From: PGYR01 sp048267165
Lineage (GTDB): Bacteria > Bacteroidota > Ignavibacteria > Kapaibacteriales > UBA2268
DNA: 64,000 nucleotides
NCBI GenBank assembly: GCA_048267165.1
Contig: JBLWYD010000005.1
Location: forward strand, 1 to 64,000
Direction of reading: 5' to 3'
Shown: one piece after another, positions 61,759 to 64,000 of the stretch
How the letters are laid out: each line of letters opens with the position of its first letter
Numbering within the stretch: position 1 is the stretch's first letter
The notes under the pieces: model-generated
The model's database searches: none
The model's input: only the letters and a program-made list of their open reading frames with translations
What the model was told of the DNA's origin: nothing
Program-made: the position numbers and the translations under genes

Positions 61759-63948
61759 TTATAAATTTATACCTATAGCGAAATACCCTAATAGTGGCCC
61801 AAAGATTACTCTATCGGGATTGTCTAGTAAATAAAAACTATTACCTAACGAAAATGAAGCAGGTCCAACAGGCGTATCGAATAACAAACTTCCGCCTATT
61901 CCTTGTCTCAAATTCGAAAACTTTATTTGCTCCGGAACACTCCATACTCCACCTATATCATATCTGAATGAGGCGTAAGTATCAAAGAAAATCTCAAATG
62001 GTAGCTTGTATCTGAACTCTAGTGACGATACGAATATCTGCCTTCCTATTCGTTCAAATTCACGCATACCATAGAACATATCTTGTCCGCCTAACCCCCA
62101 AAACTCTGCTAATGGAGTAGTTTTGTCACCCAATCCGAACATAATAAATGGATTGATAGTCAAATTGCTCACAGGGGAAACATAAGCGTCGAGTACAAAC
62201 TCCAATTTAGAAAAATTAACATCATTTTCTAAAGAAAGCAAATTTGATTCGAAATTCAAATCTATTAACGTTCCTTGTGTAGCAAAATTGGACTTATTCT
62301 TACTATCTATTAACGTACGAATAAAGAAAGTGGATACGTTTTTGTATTCTGTTGGCTCTAAATCCAGATTAAAAGCTCTCTGTTGTTCTAGTTGGAACCC
62401 AAAATTTATCTTACCTGACTTATCGAAGTTTGTCCCTGTTGCTATATTGAACCCATAATTCTGAACCTTATACTCACCGTCTAACTCACGATTATAATTA
62501 TTTTTACTTACTGTTTCTTGGCTATATGTTCTATATAGAGTATTATTATAGTAAGCAGTGAAGTTGAAATTTATGGGTAAGTTCAGCACCTTCGGATTAG
62601 ATACAGACCAAACGAACTTCTGATTACGAGCACCCACGGCTGCCCCTAGTAAAGTCCTAGTACCAGTGTTTAGAAAGTTCTCTCTTATCAAATCAAGTTC
62701 TACTTGTGCGTTTCTTTCATTATCTATTCTTGCACCTAATAAAACTAATTGAGTACCCTTTTCTTTGACTTCTAGTATGAGATTTAGTCTATTACCTTCG
62801 ACTACATTAGGCACTACTCTAACTTGTGAAAAAAGTTCAGTTGAGTAAATACTTTGCCATAGATTAAATAAGTCCTTAGCTGTTATTTTATCGCCTTTTT
62901 TAATACTCATTGCGGATAAAACAAGCATCTCATCAGTGCTTCTGTTACCACTTACGGTTACATTATTTAGAATATACTCTTTACTTTCATCCATGGTTGG
63001 TGATGATTCTTTTTCCTTATCTAGTTTACTAAAGTCAATACCATAAGTGGCAATCTCTCCTCTAGTAATTATAGTATCTATTCTCACGAAATCTGAATTG
63101 AATATTCCTTGTAGGTTCGGCTCTATGTAAATATCACTTTTTTCTTTTGCCAATTCAACATTAGATTTCATAATTACACTTACTATCTGGTCAGCAATAT
63201 TTACTGGATTATTCAAATCATCATAAGTGTATATATCCGAGGTAGTATTTACAACTATTATACGCTCTGGGTTGAACTCATCTATTGCTTGGTCATAAGG
63301 AATATTAGCTACGGGGCCACCATCCACAAGAATCATCGAATCCAACTCTACTGGTGTAAACCGAAGAGGGACAGTTATACTTGCCCTAATAGCTGTCATC
63401 AGATCGCCTTTGCTAGAAACGAACGGCTTTCCTGTTACTATATCAAGTGATACAGCTCTGAAAGGGATTTTTAACTTGTCAAAATCACTAGTGAAGGGAT
63501 AGTCTGAATCTAGTATTTTTTCTTGAAGAAATTCAGAAAATCTATAACCGTTGCTTATTGCTTGGGGCATTTGAAATTTGAAGCCATCAAATCGGAGATT
63601 AATCAGCTTACGGTCATAGTATTTCTTCTGGTCGATGAACATTTTATCACGATTATAGAAATTAGAAGAAGAAAGTAACTCATCCCAGTCAGCGGCTATC
63701 ATCATTTCTTCTATCTCATCAGGTGTGTAACCGACTGCATATAGCCCACCTATCACCGAGCCAATACTAGTACCGACTATATAGTCTATCTGAACGTTTT
63801 GTTTCTCTAGCTCACGAAGAACGCCTATTTGCGACATACCTCTAGCTCCGCCACCGCTGAGTATTAGTGCCGTGCCTTTCTTTTCAGCAGAATAAGCCGA
63901 AGAGCTAATGAGCAAAGTAATAATTAATATTTTAAGTATTGATTTCAA
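61759..63948 (-). CDS. PlpD-like patatin phospholipase with POTRA and Omp85 barrel (type Vd autotransporter-like)
   Basis: A 729-residue protein, start TTG 63948, which overlaps the previous stop by 2 bases (TTGA). Signal peptide to about residue 20. The patatin domain (about 25-215) has the oxyanion motif SGGGARG (31-37), nucleophile S61 in VGTSIGS, and the aspartate D209 in VDGGPVANIP. The catalytic dyad is complete. A POTRA-like domain (about 327-395; NNVTVSGNRSTDEMLVLSAMSIKKGD) and an Omp85-type barrel (about 400-729; EFWGLGGQDMFYGMREFERIGRQIF) follow. This is the domain order and size of Pseudomonas PlpD (728 residues). It is likely a self-secreted phospholipase. Confidence 0.9.
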   Translation of the reverse strand: MKSILKILIITLLISSSAYSAEKKGTALILSGGGARGMSQIGVLRELEKQNVQIDYIVGTSIGSVIGGLYAVGYTPDEIEEMMIAADWDELLSSSNFYNRDKMFIDQKKYYDRKLINLRFDGFKFQMPQAISNGYRFSEFLQEKILDSDYPFTSDFDKLKIPFRAVSLDIVTGKPFVSSKGDLMTAIRASITVPLRFTPVELDSMILVDGGPVANIPYDQAIDEFNPERIIVVNTTSDIYTYDDLNNPVNIADQIVSVIMKSNVELAKEKSDIYIEPNLQGIFNSDFVRIDTIITRGEIATYGIDFSKLDKEKESSPTMDESKEYILNNVTVSGNRSTDEMLVLSAMSIKKGDKITAKDLFNLWQSIYSTELFSQVRVVPNVVEGNRLNLILEVKEKGTQLVLLGARIDNERNAQVELDLIRENFLNTGTRTLLGAAVGARNQKFVWSVSNPKVLNLPINFNFTAYYNNTLYRTYSQETVSKNNYNRELDGEYKVQNYGFNIATGTNFDKSGKINFGFQLEQQRAFNLDLEPTEYKNVSTFFIRTLIDSKNKSNFATQGTLIDLNFESNLLSLENDVNFSKLEFVLDAYVSPVSNLTINPFIMFGLGDKTTPLAEFWGLGGQDMFYGMREFERIGRQIFVSSLEFRYKLPFEIFFDTYASFRYDIGGVWSVPEQIKFSNLRQGIGGSLLFDTPVGPASFSLGNSFYLLDNPDRVIFGPLLGYFAIGINL

Positions 63949-64000
63949 TATTTATAGCAGATTTCCTTTGCTACTTTCTGTGCTGTTTCTATGTCAGTCA
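63945..64000 (-). CDS. C-terminal end of an unidentified gene (partial)
   Basis: On the minus strand the frame ...TDIETAQKVAKEICYKY stays open from the window edge to a TGA at 63947-63945, overlapping the TTG start of the PlpD-like gene. The other two frames have stops. Overlap suggests it is the upstream gene of the same operon. Too short to identify. Confidence 0.5.
   Translation of the reverse strand, partial: TDIETAQKVAKEICYKY

Overview
This is one window of an AT-rich chromosome from a Gram-negative member of the Bacteroidota or wider FCB group. Kapabacteria- or Ignavibacteria-like lineages are possible, but the window does not settle the rank. Three things support this. Seven secreted proteins end in type A C-terminal domains of the type IX secretion system (T9SS), with a YPNPA-like motif, a turn, and a terminal K-rich strand. 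Promoter -7 elements of the Bacteroidota form TAnnTTTG recur. There are also many lipoproteins, OmpA/SPOR/TonB envelope proteins and UbiE/MenG-type quinone methylation. I see no rRNA, tRNA, CRISPR array, phage or insertion sequence. About 50 protein genes are packed densely, often with 1-8 base overlaps.

Layout. 1-5.9 kb: the end of a fibronectin-like T9SS cargo, a COG2509 flavoprotein, SppA and a lipoprotein. 6.0-11.5 kb (minus): DUF4397-like lipoprotein, subtilisin-like T9SS cargo and YjbQ, probably one operon. 11.6-14.3 kb (minus): the conserved rpmH-rnpA-yidD-yidC cluster, with rpmH a 46-codon gene. 14.5-18.6 kb: an EamA transporter lacking an ordinary start codon, a 28-residue membrane ORF, a hypothetical protein, and a two-domain OmpA protein. 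18.8-24.2 kb: VWA/OmpA/SPOR-like lipoprotein, thyX, a LolA-like protein, then a two-lipoyl-domain E2 subunit. 24.3-29.5 kb: M1 peptidase cargo, YggS, lipoprotein and a GAF-SpoIIE phosphatase in one tight run. 29.5-34.9 kb: YjbH-like protein, ribD between lipoproteins, an SBBP-repeat cargo and a small carboxypeptidase-regulatory-like protein. 35-43 kb: methyltransferase, glycosyltransferase, ubiE, egtB, an ECF sigma factor with an overlapping small membrane protein, RqcH/NFACT and DUF2254.

43.4-49.8 kb holds a hexapeptide acyltransferase followed without gaps by three tandem ELWxxDGT-repeat T9SS cargo paralogues. Two of these share a gap-free 216-base C-terminal segment that is far more alike than their bodies. 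49.9-57.1 kb is a five-gene envelope operon: giant TPR protein, outer-membrane barrel, acidic SPOR protein, TonB-like protein and a 57-residue two-helix protein. Its order suggests an assembly spanning both membranes. 57.1-64 kb holds UDP-glucose dehydrogenase, a DUF2834-like protein, and a minus-strand operon of a PlpD-like patatin/Omp85 protein, a rhodanese, a receiver-less sigma-54 activator with a GAFTSA loop and a leucine-rich-repeat protein.

The best candidates for undescribed biology are the TPR-barrel-SPOR-TonB operon, the ELWxxDGT trio with homogenised sorting domains, and the PlpD/rhodanese/sigma-54/LRR operon. All functional links between neighbours are inference from gene order.
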